A stretch of 64,000 nucleotides of DNA from Glacieibacterium sp965200405 (GCF_965200405.1 NZ_OZ241356.1:1612001-1676000); one strand, 5' to 3'; counted from the first letter of the stretch, positions 50,371 through 63,076 are shown. Notes: a model not told the origin generated them from the sequence alone. A program made the numbers and translations.

Positions 50371-51528
50371 ATGTCTGTCCGCTGCATCGCCGCCGTTGCC
50401 CTGCTTGGTGCAGTACAGGCCCACGCCGCGCCGCCATTTCCACTCGGCACCTATGTCGGCAATGCGCATGGCAACGATGCCGTCGCAATGGCGAAGTTCA
50501 AGGCGGCGATGGACGCGCATTCGGCTGCCCTGGGCGGCGCGAAGTCGAAGTTCTTCAACGTCTTCACCGACTATAACGGCGATCCCTCGACATGGGCGGC
50601 TTCCGCCGGCTGGGCGGCGTGGTCGAGCGCCCGCAGCGGCGACGACTATGTCTCGCCCGGCGGCGGCGCCGTCCCGGTCGTCGGGGTGCCGATGGCCTGG
50701 CCCAAGATGGGCTTCAGCAACGTCGAACAATTCTACATCTACACCGCCGCCGGTTCTTACGACGCGGTCTGGGCCGGCATCGTCGATGCCTGGGCCGACA
50801 ACGGCTACAAGATCGTCGACTTTCGCATCGCCTATGAGATGAACGGCAACTACATGCCGTGGTCGCCGGCGAACGCCAGCGCGCCGACCAAGCTGGCCGA
50901 CTTCGTCAAGGCATTCCAGCGCGTTGCCGATGTCATCCATGCGGAAGCTAGGAAGAAGGGCATCACCGCGCTGGTCCACTGGAACCCGACGGCGATCAAC
51001 TGGACACCCTATCCGGTGACCTCGATCTATCCGGGCGACGCCTATGTCGATGTCATCTCCATCGACCAGTACAGCCCGATGTATCCGCTCGGCTATGTCG
51101 ACTGGACGACCGGCGGAAACAGCGAAACCACCGACAAGGTCGCTTGGGCGGCGGTGGCCGGCAACCGCCAGCATTACTACCGCTACCCCAATGCGACGCG
51201 CTATGTGCAGACGCCGGGCCTGAACAGCTCGGGCTGGTCGATGCCGCAGGCGATCGAGTTCGCCAAGCTGCACGGCAAGCCGATCGCCGTCGACGAGACC
51301 GGTGTCGGCAAATCCGGGGCAGGGCTCGGCCCCTCCGACGATCCCGAATTTCCAAAGTACCTCGCCGGCATCCTCACCGAGGCACGGTCGAAGGGCGTTG
51401 CCGTCCGTAGCGTCAATATCTGGGACGCCAAGCTGGGCGATGGCGATTGGGATTTCAGGGGCGGCAGCAAGCCGCTGACCGCCGCCGCGTGGCGAACCTA
51501 CTTCGGCGAACCCAGGCCAAATCCTTGA
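50371..51528 (+). CDS. Secreted GH26-like glycoside hydrolase
   Basis: A 385-residue TIM-barrel glycosidase with a signal peptide (to about residue 19, AHA). FRIAYEMNGNYMPW, with Glu156 as probable acid/base, matches the GH26 pattern R-x-x-x-E-M-N-G-x-W. Glu309 in GKPIAVDETGVG is the probable nucleophile, and DVISIDQYSP precedes it on the expected strand. GH26 enzymes are mostly beta-mannanases, with some beta-1,3-glycanases. The position just upstream of opgGH on the same strand suggests a beta-glucan or exopolysaccharide substrate, but that is inference. No clear Shine-Dalgarno is seen; an inverted repeat occupies its place. Confidence 0.78.
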   Translation: MSVRCIAAVALLGAVQAHAAPPFPLGTYVGNAHGNDAVAMAKFKAAMDAHSAALGGAKSKFFNVFTDYNGDPSTWAASAGWAAWSSARSGDDYVSPGGGAVPVVGVPMAWPKMGFSNVEQFYIYTAAGSYDAVWAGIVDAWADNGYKIVDFRIAYEMNGNYMPWSPANASAPTKLADFVKAFQRVADVIHAEARKKGITALVHWNPTAINWTPYPVTSIYPGDAYVDVISIDQYSPMYPLGYVDWTTGGNSETTDKVAWAAVAGNRQHYYRYPNATRYVQTPGLNSSGWSMPQAIEFAKLHGKPIAVDETGVGKSGAGLGPSDDPEFPKYLAGILTEARSKGVAVRSVNIWDAKLGDGDWDFRGGSKPLTAAAWRTYFGEPRPNP

Positions 51529-51614
51529 CGATTTGAGCGGCCGGGCATGTCGCTCATCTGACAGACAGGTCTAATATGTCTATACGGGCCCATGCCCGAT
51601 GATCTTCCGCCCGC

Positions 51615-53138
51615 ATGTTGAGCCGCCGCGACGGACTGGTCGCGCTGGCAATTGCCGCCCTTTCGTCAGGCAAGGGCTTTGCTGCGCTGCCGCAGGCGCC
51701 CGGCGGGGATTCGCCGTTTTCCTGGGAGCTGCTCAAGGCTTTGGCGCTGCGCATCGCCGACCGGCCGTGGCGCGCGCCGCAACCGGTCTCGGCCGCGCAG
51801 TTGCTCAGCTACGACGACATCGCGCGCGTCAATTACCGTCCGGAGAAGTCGCTCTGGGCCGGTAGCGGCGACAGCGAGACGCGCTTTTTCCCGCTCCAGC
51901 ACGCCGCAAACCTGCCGGTCGACATCGCCGTGGTCGAGAAGGGCGTCGCCCGGCCATTCACGTTCTCTGCCGACCTGTTCGCGGTCAAGGCCGACGCTAA
52001 GGGTATCAAGCCGACACTGGCGCCGGGATTCGCCGGCTTCCGCCTGATGAACGCCAACGGTCGGGGCGACTGGCTGGCGTTCCAGGGCGCCTCGTATTTC
52101 CGCAGCGCCGGGCAATTCGACCAGTACGGCCTGTCGGCGCGCGGACTGGCGGTCAACACCGGCATCGATGGCCGCGAGGAGTTCCCGCTGTTCACGCGCT
52201 TCTGGCTGGAGCGCGGACCGGGTTCGACGATCATCATCTATGCGCTGCTGGAGGGACGCAGCGTCACCGGTGCCTATCGCTTCGTCACCCGCCAGACGCC
52301 GGCGGGACCGGTGCAGGACGTCAGCCTGATGGTGCATCTGCGCGCCGACGTGCAGCGGCTAGGCTTCGCACCACTGACCAGCATGTTCTGGTACGGCGAG
52401 GGCAACCGCGCGGCGGGGATCGACTGGCGCCCCGAAGTCCATGACTCGGATGGCTTGGCGCTATGGACCGGCGCCGGCGAGCGGGTCTGGCGGCCGCTGG
52501 TCAATCCGCCGCAGCCGATCATCAACGCCTTTGCCGACAAGGCGCCGCGCGGCTTCGGCCTGCTCCAGCGCGACCGGCGCTTCGCCGATTACCAGGACGA
52601 CAGCGCCTTTTACGAAAAGCGCCCGAACCTGTGGGTCGAGCCCAAGGGCGATTGGCAGGCCGGTTCGGTGATGCTGTACGAGATCCCGACCCGCAAGGAG
52701 ATCGAGGACAACATCGTCGCCTTCTGGGTGCCGAGCGCGCCGGCTCGCAAGGGTGACAGCTATGCCCTCGACTATCGCCTCAACTGGACCGGTATCGATC
52801 CGCTGCCGGCAACGATGGCGCGTGCGGTCGACAGCTGGACCGGTACTGCAGGTCCGCCGGGGTCCGAGCCGGTCGACGGCGCGCGTCGCCTGGTCGTCGA
52901 TTTCAGCGGCAAGACGCTGGTCGGGCTGACCCGGAACAGCGGCGTCGAGGCGATGGTCTCGGTCGCCTCCGGAAAGCTGCTGGGAACCTATGTCTATCCG
53001 GTCGTCGGCGCGGCGCCGCGCTGGCGAATGATCGTCGATGTCGGGCAGGAGCGCCGCAAGGCGAGCAATATACGAGCCTATTTGAAGCGAGGCGGCGATG
53101 CTTTGAGTGAAACCTTCCTGTATGATCTGTATTCATAG
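51615..53138 (+). CDS. opgG: Periplasmic glucan biosynthesis protein OpgG/OpgD
   Basis: A 507-residue periplasmic protein of the MdoG/OpgG/OpgD family, needed to build osmoregulated periplasmic glucans. MLSRRDGLVALAIAAL has a twin-arginine signal, a trait of OpgD. Domain 1 (beta-sandwich, about 40-385) contains FSWELLKALALRIADRPW, YRPEKSLWAG, FFPLQH, QGASYFRS and SMFWYGEGNR, and continues with RGFGLLQRDRRFADYQD and PNLWVEPKGDW, all strongly conserved in the family. A C-terminal Ig-like domain follows from about 395. The next gene, opgH, starts 23 bp later, giving the classic opgGH pair. Whether it is OpgG or OpgD in function cannot be told; the gene order favours opgG. Confidence 0.93.
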   Translation: MLSRRDGLVALAIAALSSGKGFAALPQAPGGDSPFSWELLKALALRIADRPWRAPQPVSAAQLLSYDDIARVNYRPEKSLWAGSGDSETRFFPLQHAANLPVDIAVVEKGVARPFTFSADLFAVKADAKGIKPTLAPGFAGFRLMNANGRGDWLAFQGASYFRSAGQFDQYGLSARGLAVNTGIDGREEFPLFTRFWLERGPGSTIIIYALLEGRSVTGAYRFVTRQTPAGPVQDVSLMVHLRADVQRLGFAPLTSMFWYGEGNRAAGIDWRPEVHDSDGLALWTGAGERVWRPLVNPPQPIINAFADKAPRGFGLLQRDRRFADYQDDSAFYEKRPNLWVEPKGDWQAGSVMLYEIPTRKEIEDNIVAFWVPSAPARKGDSYALDYRLNWTGIDPLPATMARAVDSWTGTAGPPGSEPVDGARRLVVDFSGKTLVGLTRNSGVEAMVSVASGKLLGTYVYPVVGAAPRWRMIVDVGQERRKASNIRAYLKRGGDALSETFLYDLYS

Positions 53139-53161
53139 CGTCACATCTTTGCTGGAGCGTG

Positions 53162-55099
53162 ATGTCGATTCCAACTGATCTGCAATGTGTTTCGGAAGAC
53201 CTTTCGGATTTGTCGGAAGGGGACGTCGAATCCGATGCTTCATCGTGGGTTAATAATGTTCGTCATGGCCCATGGGCCAATCCGACGTCGTTCATGCCCT
53301 CCGAAGCGCCGCTCGACATGCCCGTCCAGTCGCTCGAAAAGGCGCGAAGCCTCGCCGATACCTCGCCGGAGCCGCTGCGTGGTCCATCGGCGCAGATCGG
53401 GCGTCGTCGCCTGTTCATGGTCGTGGGCAGCCTGTCGCTCGGCGTGCTGGCGGTCCACCAGATGCGCACCGCGCTGGGTGTCGACGGCATCGATGCGCTG
53501 GATGTGCTGTTCCTGGCACTGTTCTTCAGTCTGTTCGCCTGGATCTCGTTCGGATTTCTCGGCTCCGTCGCCGGCTTCGCGGCGCTGGCGGGAGCCGAGG
53601 CTCCCGCGGCCTCGAATCGACCAAGGCTGCCGACCAGGCCGGTCGCCGTACTGCTGACCATCTGCAACGAGAACCTCGACGCGGTGACCGGGCGGCTGCT
53701 CAAGATGACGGGGTCGGTGACCGGCATCGGCGCGGCGCGGATGTTCGATTTCTTCGTCCTCAGCGATTCGGGCGCCAAGGCGGAAGCTGCCGAACAGGCG
53801 GCGTTCCGCTCGGTGCGCGAACACAGCGCGGCGCGGATCTTCTATCGCCGCCGCGCCATCAACGAGGCGCGCAAGCCCGGCAACGTCGCCGACTGGGTCC
53901 GTCGTCACGGCGGGGCCTATGAGGCGATGATCGTTCTCGATGCCGACAGCCTGATGAGCGGCGAGGCGATGTCGCAACTTGCGGTGGCGATCGAGGACCG
54001 GCCTGAGCTCGGCCTGCTGCAGACCATCCCGACGATCATCCACGGCCACACCTTCTTCGCCCGCTGGCACCAGTTCGCCGCCGCCGCTTATGGCCATGTC
54101 GCCTCGGCCGGGCTGCAATGGTGGTCGGGGACGGAGGCGACCTATTGGGGCCACAACGCCATCATCCGCGTCCGCGCCTTTGCTGCCAGCTGCGGCCTGC
54201 CGGCCCTATCGGGGGCCGAGCCATTCGGCGGCAGCATCATGAGCCACGACATGGTCGAGGCCGCCTTGCTACGCCGTCGCGGCTGGGCCGTCGAGATGAC
54301 CACCTTGCCCGGCGGCAGCTTCGAGGAGTTTCCGCCGACGCTCGCCGATCATGCGATCCGCGACCGGCGCTGGTGCCAGGGCAATCTCCAGCACCTCCGC
54401 CTCGTCGGCGTTGCCGGCCTGCACTGGGTCAGCCGCCTGCAGTTCCTGATGGGTGCATCGTCGTACCTGACCTCGCCATTGTGGCTGTTCCTGCTGCTCG
54501 CGGGGATCGCCGAACAGGCACGGACCGCCGGCAGTGCCGTCGCCGGGGTGCCGCAGCCGTGGCTGCTCGGCCTGACCGGGCTGCTGCTGCTCGGTCCCAA
54601 GTTCATCGCGCTGATGTGGATCGGCATCGACCGCGACCTGCGTACGGCGCTGGGCGGCGGCTTGCGGGTGACGACGACAGTCGCGATCGAAATCCTGCTG
54701 TCGATGCTGGTCGCGCCGATCATCATGCTCGGGCAGACTGTCGCCATCGTCGACATCCTGTGCGGTCGCCCCAGCGGCTGGATCGCCCAGCGCCGCGAGG
54801 CGGACGGGCTGGCGTTGTCGGCGGCGCTGTCGCTGTACGGCTGGCACATCGGCTTCGGACTGGTATTCCTGTTCGCCATGGTCGGCGGCCCCGCCGATGC
54901 GGTGTGGAGCCTGCCGGTGACGATCGGACTCCTGGCTGCGCCGTTCACCGCGATGCTGGTGTCGCGTCGCGACGTCGGCAACTGGCTGTCGGAGCGCGGG
55001 CTGTTCGTCAGTCCGACGCTGATCGGTCCCGACGAGCGCTGGATCCGCCCGGCACAGCGACCTTCGGCGCTGGACGAGCGCGCGCTGGCAAACCGCTAG
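53162..55099 (+). CDS. opgH: Glucans biosynthesis glucosyltransferase OpgH
   Basis: An inner-membrane GT2 glucosyltransferase, 645 residues, that polymerises UDP-glucose into the periplasmic glucan backbone. Residues 1-80 are cytoplasmic; two helices follow (about 83-140). The GT2 domain has LLTICNEN near 165, LSDSG near 201, the metal-binding Asp260/Asp262 in MIVLDADSLM, the catalytic-type Asp363 in SHDMVEAALLRRRGW and the RDRRWCQGN motif at 400-408. Several helices follow in the C-terminal part. It lacks the longer extensions of E. coli OpgH (847 residues), as is usual in alphaproteobacteria. GGAG stands 5 nt before ATG 53162. Confidence 0.94.
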   Translation: MSIPTDLQCVSEDLSDLSEGDVESDASSWVNNVRHGPWANPTSFMPSEAPLDMPVQSLEKARSLADTSPEPLRGPSAQIGRRRLFMVVGSLSLGVLAVHQMRTALGVDGIDALDVLFLALFFSLFAWISFGFLGSVAGFAALAGAEAPAASNRPRLPTRPVAVLLTICNENLDAVTGRLLKMTGSVTGIGAARMFDFFVLSDSGAKAEAAEQAAFRSVREHSAARIFYRRRAINEARKPGNVADWVRRHGGAYEAMIVLDADSLMSGEAMSQLAVAIEDRPELGLLQTIPTIIHGHTFFARWHQFAAAAYGHVASAGLQWWSGTEATYWGHNAIIRVRAFAASCGLPALSGAEPFGGSIMSHDMVEAALLRRRGWAVEMTTLPGGSFEEFPPTLADHAIRDRRWCQGNLQHLRLVGVAGLHWVSRLQFLMGASSYLTSPLWLFLLLAGIAEQARTAGSAVAGVPQPWLLGLTGLLLLGPKFIALMWIGIDRDLRTALGGGLRVTTTVAIEILLSMLVAPIIMLGQTVAIVDILCGRPSGWIAQRREADGLALSAALSLYGWHIGFGLVFLFAMVGGPADAVWSLPVTIGLLAAPFTAMLVSRRDVGNWLSERGLFVSPTLIGPDERWIRPAQRPSALDERALANR

Positions 55100-55104
55100 C
55101 CGTC

Positions 55105-55149
55105 ACCGGCATGCCAACTCCGCGCTTGCGAGTCCTGGGTCATGCCGGT
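55105..55149. terminator. Inverted repeat between opgH and tRNA-Trp
   Basis: ACCGGCATG (55105-55113) and CATGCCGGT (55141-55149) are perfect 9-bp reverse complements, starting 5 bp after the opgH stop, with a 27-base loop. It may end the opgGH transcript before the tRNA gene. No T-tract follows, so this is tentative. Confidence 0.4.
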
Positions 55150-55171
55150 ATATGCGCCGGTCTCGAACCGG

Positions 55172-55247
55172 AGGAGTGTAGCTCAGCTGGTAGAGCATCG
55201 GTCTCCAAAACCGAGGGCCGGGGGTTCGAGCCCCTCCACTCCTGCCA
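55172..55247 (+). tRNA. trnW: tRNA-Trp (CCA)
   Basis: A full cloverleaf of 76 nt. The acceptor arm AGGAGTG pairs with CACTCCT, followed by the discriminator G and encoded CCA. The D arm GCTC-AGCTGGTA-GAGC and T arm with GGTTCGAGCC are regular. The anticodon loop CTCCAAA has anticodon CCA at 55205-55207. It precedes secE-nusG, as in many proteobacteria. Confidence 0.97.
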
Positions 55248-55376
55248 ACTCCTGAAGGTTGGCGGCGCAGGGTTCGAGGTTTTTCAGGGACCAGCTGAGG
55301 GTTGCCGAAATCTTCGGTGGCAGGCGGCTGGTTCTTCGTGTTGACGTGGGACGGCATAGGGACGGTATCGTACAAG

Positions 55377-55574
55377 ATGGCCAAGGTTTCACCCGGGGAG
55401 TTCGTGCGGCAGGTCCGTGCCGAGACCGCCAAGGTCTCGTGGCCGACCCGTCGCGAGACGATCACCACGACGATCATGGTCTTGATCATGACCACGATCC
55501 TGGCAATCTTCTTCCTTGGCGTCGACACCGTGCTGGGGTCGTTCGTCAAGTTCCTGCTGTCGCTCGCCGGTTAA
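55377..55574 (+). CDS. secE: Preprotein translocase subunit SecE
   Basis: A 65-residue SecE of the short, single-helix type. It clamps SecY in the SecYEG channel. The conserved amphipathic segment VRAETAKVSWPTRRETI is followed by one membrane helix (IMVLIMTTILAIFFLGVDTVL). ATG 55377 gives the usual short alphaproteobacterial N terminus MAKVSPGEF; longer frames run into the tRNA flank. nusG follows after 8 bp. Confidence 0.95.
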   Translation: MAKVSPGEFVRQVRAETAKVSWPTRRETITTTIMVLIMTTILAIFFLGVDTVLGSFVKFLLSLAG

Positions 55575-55582
55575 GGTAAAGC

Positions 55583-56122
55583 ATGTCGCGCTGGTACATC
55601 ATCCACGCCTATTCGGGTTTCGAGAACAAGGTGCGCGACGCGATCGTCACCGAAGCCGCGCGTATGGGCCTCGATACTTTCATCGATTCGGTCGAGGTGC
55701 CGGTCGAGAAGATCACCGAGGTGCGCCGCGGCAAGAAGGTCACCAGCGACCGCAAGTATTTCCCGGGCTACGTCCTCGCCAAGCTCGAGATGACCGACGA
55801 CGTCTATCACCTCGTCAAGAACACCCCAAAGGTCACCGGCTTCCTCGGCCAGCAGGGCAAGCCCCAGCCGATCACCGAGTCCGAAGCCAGCCGCATCCTG
55901 AACACCAAGGTCGACGAGATCGTCCCGGCGTCGAAGGTCAAGTTCAAGGTCAACTTCGAGATCGGCGACCAGGTCAAGGTTCTCGACGGCCCGTTCGCGT
56001 CGTTCAACGGCCAGGTCGAGGAACTCGATTTCGACCACGGCCGCGTCAAGGTGTCGGTGTCGATCTTCGGTCGCGCCACGCCGGTCGAACTCGGCTTCGA
56101 CCAGGTCGAGAAGCCCAAGTAA
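55583..56122 (+). CDS. nusG: Transcription termination/antitermination factor NusG
   Basis: A 179-residue NusG. The NGN domain begins MSRWYIIHAYSGFENKV and includes RKYFPGYVLAKLEMTDDVYH; the KOW domain has FEIGDQVKVLDGPFASFNG and FGRATPVELGF. It couples RNA polymerase to Rho and to the ribosome. AAGG stands about 7 nt before the ATG. secE-nusG is the standard unit upstream of the ribosomal-protein genes. Confidence 0.97.
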   Translation: MSRWYIIHAYSGFENKVRDAIVTEAARMGLDTFIDSVEVPVEKITEVRRGKKVTSDRKYFPGYVLAKLEMTDDVYHLVKNTPKVTGFLGQQGKPQPITESEASRILNTKVDEIVPASKVKFKVNFEIGDQVKVLDGPFASFNGQVEELDFDHGRVKVSVSIFGRATPVELGFDQVEKPK

Positions 56123-56146
56123 CAGTTTACACTCGCGTTTTTGGAA

Positions 56147-56179
56147 GTGGGAGGCGGTCAGGACCGTCGCTAGCACCAC
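56147..56179 (+). promoter_or_regulatory. Candidate L1-binding leader hairpin
   Basis: In the nusG-rplK gap GTGG (56147-56150) can pair with CCAC (56176-56179), and GGCGGT (56153-56158) with ACCGTC (56163-56168, one G-T pair), leaving an asymmetric internal loop. This two-helix shape just before the rplK ribosome-binding site resembles the site where L1 represses the rplKA message. Assignment rests on position and folding by eye. Confidence 0.4.
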
Positions 56180-56195
56180 ATGAAGGAGTGCCGTC

Positions 56196-56630
56196 ATGGC
56201 AAAGAAGATTACAGGTTACATCAAGCTGCAGGTGAAGGCGGGCTCCGCCAACCCCTCGCCGCCGATCGGGCCGGCCTTGGGTCAGCGCGGCGTCAACATC
56301 ATGGAATTCTGCAAGGCGTTCAACGCCAAGACGGCCGAGCTTGAGAAGGGCATGCCGATTCCGACGGTGATCACCGTGTACGCCGACCGTTCGTTCTCGT
56401 TCATCACGAAGACCGCACCGGCAAGCTACATGATCAAGCAGGCAGCTGGCCTCAAGGCCGGCGGCACGACCCCGGGCAAGGGCGCCTCGGCCGGCAAGAT
56501 CACCAGCTCGCAACTGCGCACGATCGCCGAAGCGAAGATGACCGACCTCAATGCGAACAGCATCGAGATGGCGATGAAGACGATCGAGGGCAGTGCGCGC
56601 TCGATGGGTCTCGAAGTGGTGGAGGGCTGA
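56196..56630 (+). CDS. rplK: 50S ribosomal protein L11
   Basis: A 144-residue L11 (uL11) of normal length. The N-terminal domain begins GYIKLQVKAGSANPSPPIGP, with the proline pair contacted by thiopeptides, and ALGQRGVNIMEFCKAFN; the C-terminal RNA-binding domain contains GKITSSQLRTIAEAKMTDLN and ends GSARSMGLEVV. AAGGAG precedes the ATG. rplA follows 4 bp after the stop. Confidence 0.97.
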   Translation: MAKKITGYIKLQVKAGSANPSPPIGPALGQRGVNIMEFCKAFNAKTAELEKGMPIPTVITVYADRSFSFITKTAPASYMIKQAAGLKAGGTTPGKGASAGKITSSQLRTIAEAKMTDLNANSIEMAMKTIEGSARSMGLEVVEG

Positions 56631-56634
56631 TCCG

Positions 56635-57333
56635 ATGGCCATGAGCAAGAAGGTCAAGGCCATGTCGGCCACCGTCGACCGCGAGAAGCTGTACGATCTC
56701 GATGCCGCGCTGAGCATGGTCAAGGCTAACGCCACCGCCAAGTTCGACGAGACCATCGAAGTCGCGATCGGCCTCAACGTCGATCCGCGCCACGCCGACC
56801 AGATGGTCCGCGGCGTCGTCACGCTGCCCAAGGGCACCGGCAAGTCGGTTCGCGTCGCCGTGTTCGCTCGCGGCGCCAAGGCCGAGGAGGCACTCGCCGC
56901 CGGAGCCGACATCGTCGGCGCCGAGGACCTGCTGGAGATCGTCACGGGCGGCAAGATCGACTTCGATCGCTGCATCGCGACGCCGGACATGATGGGCCTC
57001 GTCGGCCGCCTGGGTAAGGTCCTGGGTCCGAAGGGCATGATGCCGAACCCCAAGCTGGGCACGGTCACCATGGCTGTCGGCGATGCCGTCAAGGCAGCCA
57101 AGGGCGGCCAGGTCGAGTACCGCGTCGAGAAGGCCGGGATCATCCACGGCCGTCTCGGCAAGGCGAGCTTCAGCCAGGACGATCTGCGCGCCAACTTCGA
57201 CGCCCTGCTGGGTGCCGTCGTTCGGGCCAAGCCGTCGGGCGCCAAGGGCAAGTACCTGCAGAAGGTCGCGCTCAGCTCGTCGATGGGCGTCGGCGTCAAG
57301 GTCGACACCGAGACCGTCGGCCACAGCGTCTAA
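56635..57333 (+). CDS. rplA: 50S ribosomal protein L1
   Basis: A 232-residue L1 (uL1), the mobile stalk protein and translational repressor of the rplKA operon. TAKFDETIEVAIGLNVDPRH, VRVAVFARGAKAEEA, GPKGMMPNPKLGTVT and GRLGKASFSQDDLRANF are the conserved blocks. ATG 56635 was chosen as start; ATG 56641 (MSKKVK) is an alternative. Longer frames would overlap rplK. Confidence 0.97.
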   Translation: MAMSKKVKAMSATVDREKLYDLDAALSMVKANATAKFDETIEVAIGLNVDPRHADQMVRGVVTLPKGTGKSVRVAVFARGAKAEEALAAGADIVGAEDLLEIVTGGKIDFDRCIATPDMMGLVGRLGKVLGPKGMMPNPKLGTVTMAVGDAVKAAKGGQVEYRVEKAGIIHGRLGKASFSQDDLRANFDALLGAVVRAKPSGAKGKYLQKVALSSSMGVGVKVDTETVGHSV

Positions 57334-57372
57334 CCAGTTTTCCACCTCCGGGTGGAGATAGCCGTCCGAGAT

Positions 57373-57565
57373 TGCAGGTGTCCGTAAGGACTTAAGCCAA
57401 AAGGCCTGCATGAGACGGGGAGAGTTTTTCCGGTTCCACCGAGCGATGGTGGCGGCGGGCCTGTCCTAACCGACAGGCAACGACCCCTCGGACGGGCTTC
57501 GCTGGCAACAGCGGGGCTCAACCGGCCCGGGCGAAAGCCAGGGTCATTACAAGGAAGGAGAGAGC
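57373..57565 (+). promoter_or_regulatory. L10-type ribosomal protein leader of rplJL
   Basis: The 232-bp rplA-rplJ gap carries the L10 leader signature: an outer stem TGCAGG (57373-57378) with CCTGCA (57405-57410), a small inner hairpin GTCC-GTAA-GGAC (57380-57391) and the conserved CTTAAGCC stretch after it, followed by further GC-rich stems up to the GGAGAG before rplJ. This is the structure bound by the L10(L12)4 complex to repress its own synthesis. A separate TCCACC-TCCG-GGTGGA hairpin (57341-57356) sits just after the rplA stop. Confidence 0.8.
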
Positions 57566-58081
57566 ATGGATCGCGCTCAAAAAACCGAGCAGGTCTCCGC
57601 CCTCGCCAAGACTTTGTCCGAGACTGCCGTGGTCGTTGTCACGCGCAATCATGGGTTGACGGTGGCGCAAGTCACCGACCTTCGGACCAAGATGCGGCAG
57701 GCGGGTGCCAGCTTCAAGGTGACCAAGAATCGGCTCGCGAAGATCGCGCTGGAGGGTTCGCCCTACCAGCCGCTCGGCGAGCTGCTGACGGGTCCCATCG
57801 GGTTTGCCACATCCACCGATCCGGTCGCTGCAGCCAAGGTTGCAGTTGATTTCGCGAAGACGAACGACAAGTTCGAAATCGTCGGCGGTGCAATGGGGTC
57901 GACCGTTCTCGACATCAACGGCGTCAAGGCGTTGGCTTCGCTGCCATCGCTCGACGAGCTGCGTGGTCGTATCGTGGGCCTTATCCAGGCTCCCGCGAGC
58001 AAGATCGCACGGGTCATCAGCACGCCGGCGGGCAACCTTGCCCGGGTGTTCGGGGCTTACGCCAACAAGGAAGCGGCATAA
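57566..58081 (+). CDS. rplJ: 50S ribosomal protein L10
   Basis: A 171-residue L10 (uL10), the base of the L12 stalk. The N-terminal rRNA-binding part has MDRAQKTEQVSALAKTL, VTDLRTKMRQAGASFKVTKN and LLTGPIGFATS; the C-terminal helix that holds L12 dimers ends in SKIARVISTPAGNLARVFGA. GGAGAG lies just before the ATG. It is controlled by the preceding leader. Confidence 0.97.
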   Translation: MDRAQKTEQVSALAKTLSETAVVVVTRNHGLTVAQVTDLRTKMRQAGASFKVTKNRLAKIALEGSPYQPLGELLTGPIGFATSTDPVAAAKVAVDFAKTNDKFEIVGGAMGSTVLDINGVKALASLPSLDELRGRIVGLIQAPASKIARVISTPAGNLARVFGAYANKEAA

Positions 58082-58129
58082 CGCCGAAGCAACTAACGGG
58101 CGCGTGCCGCCCCATTTTGGAGAAGACAC

Positions 58130-58501
58130 ATGGCTGACCTCAACAAGATCGTCGAAGAACTGTCGACGCTGACCGTCCTCGAAGCTGCCGACCTTGCCAA
58201 GCTGCTCGAAGAGAAGTGGGGCGTTTCCGCCGCCGCTCCTGTCGCTGCTGCCGGCCCGGCCGCCGCTGCTGGCCCAGCTGTCGAAGAGAAGACCGAGTTC
58301 GACGTGATCCTCACCGGCGACGGTGGCAAGAAGATCAACGTCATCAAGGAAGTCCGCGCCATCACCGGCCTGGGCCTGACCGAAGCCAAGACGCTGGTCG
58401 AGTCGGCTCCCAAGGCCGTCAAGGAAGGCATCTCCAAGGCTGACGCCGAGAAGATGAAGGCCCAGCTCGAAGCAGCCGGCGCCACCGTCGAACTCAAGTA
58501 A
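58130..58501 (+). CDS. rplL: 50S ribosomal protein L7/L12
   Basis: A 123-residue L7/L12 (bL12). The N-terminal dimerisation part (KIVEELSTLTVLEAADLAKL) is followed by an Ala/Pro-rich hinge and the C-terminal factor-binding domain with EFDVILTGDGGKKINVIKEV and GLGLTEAKTLVESAPK. It lies 48 bp after rplJ and is followed by a strong terminator/attenuator before rpoB. Confidence 0.98.
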   Translation: MADLNKIVEELSTLTVLEAADLAKLLEEKWGVSAAAPVAAAGPAAAAGPAVEEKTEFDVILTGDGGKKINVIKEVRAITGLGLTEAKTLVESAPKAVKEGISKADAEKMKAQLEAAGATVELK

Positions 58502-58525
58502 GCCTAACAACTTACTCGTATCGAG

Positions 58526-58556
58526 AAGGGCGGCCCCGCAACGGGCCGCCCTTTTT
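58526..58556 (+). terminator. Rho-independent terminator/attenuator after rplL
   Basis: An 11-bp perfect stem, AAGGGCGGCCC (58526-58536) with its complement at 58543-58553, a 6-base loop and a TTTTT run (58552-58556). It sits 25 bp after rplL and, as in other proteobacteria, should lower transcription into rpoBC while letting part of it read through. Confidence 0.92.
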
Positions 58557-58840
58557 GCGTAGGCAGGGAACCGATTGACGCGGGGCGATTACCCCTTCCC
58601 CAAATCCAACAGCTGTCCTATATAGCCCGTACACAGACATTCCGGCTCGCTGTCCACGCAAGGACGGTGGCCGCCTTTCCCGGTCCCGGGACACGGTGCG
58701 ACTTGCGATTGCGCCGCGACGAATTGGGACAGGTTTAAGGTTTCATCACGCTGGCGGTGCGGTTCGAGGCAACTCGGATACGCACTTTTTCGCGTTGGGG
58801 GTCGCTCCTCGGCGCAGGCGGCAAAGGGAATAGACGATAT
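58557..58840. promoter_or_regulatory. Leader region of rpoBC
   Basis: These 284 bp between the terminator and rpoB contain no gene. A TTGACG at 58575-58580 could be a -35 box, but no good -10 lies 16-18 bp further on (a TATATA at 58619 is too far). Either a weak promoter or readthrough from rplJL must feed rpoBC. Confidence 0.4.
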
Positions 58841-62989
<4,149 letters not shown>

Positions 62990-63076
62990 CGGAGGCGGCG
63001 CGCCAGCGCCGATAGCGCGGGGGGTGCAGCGGCGACGCGCATCCCCCGTCCCCCGCACAGATTAGAAGGAACGGTT

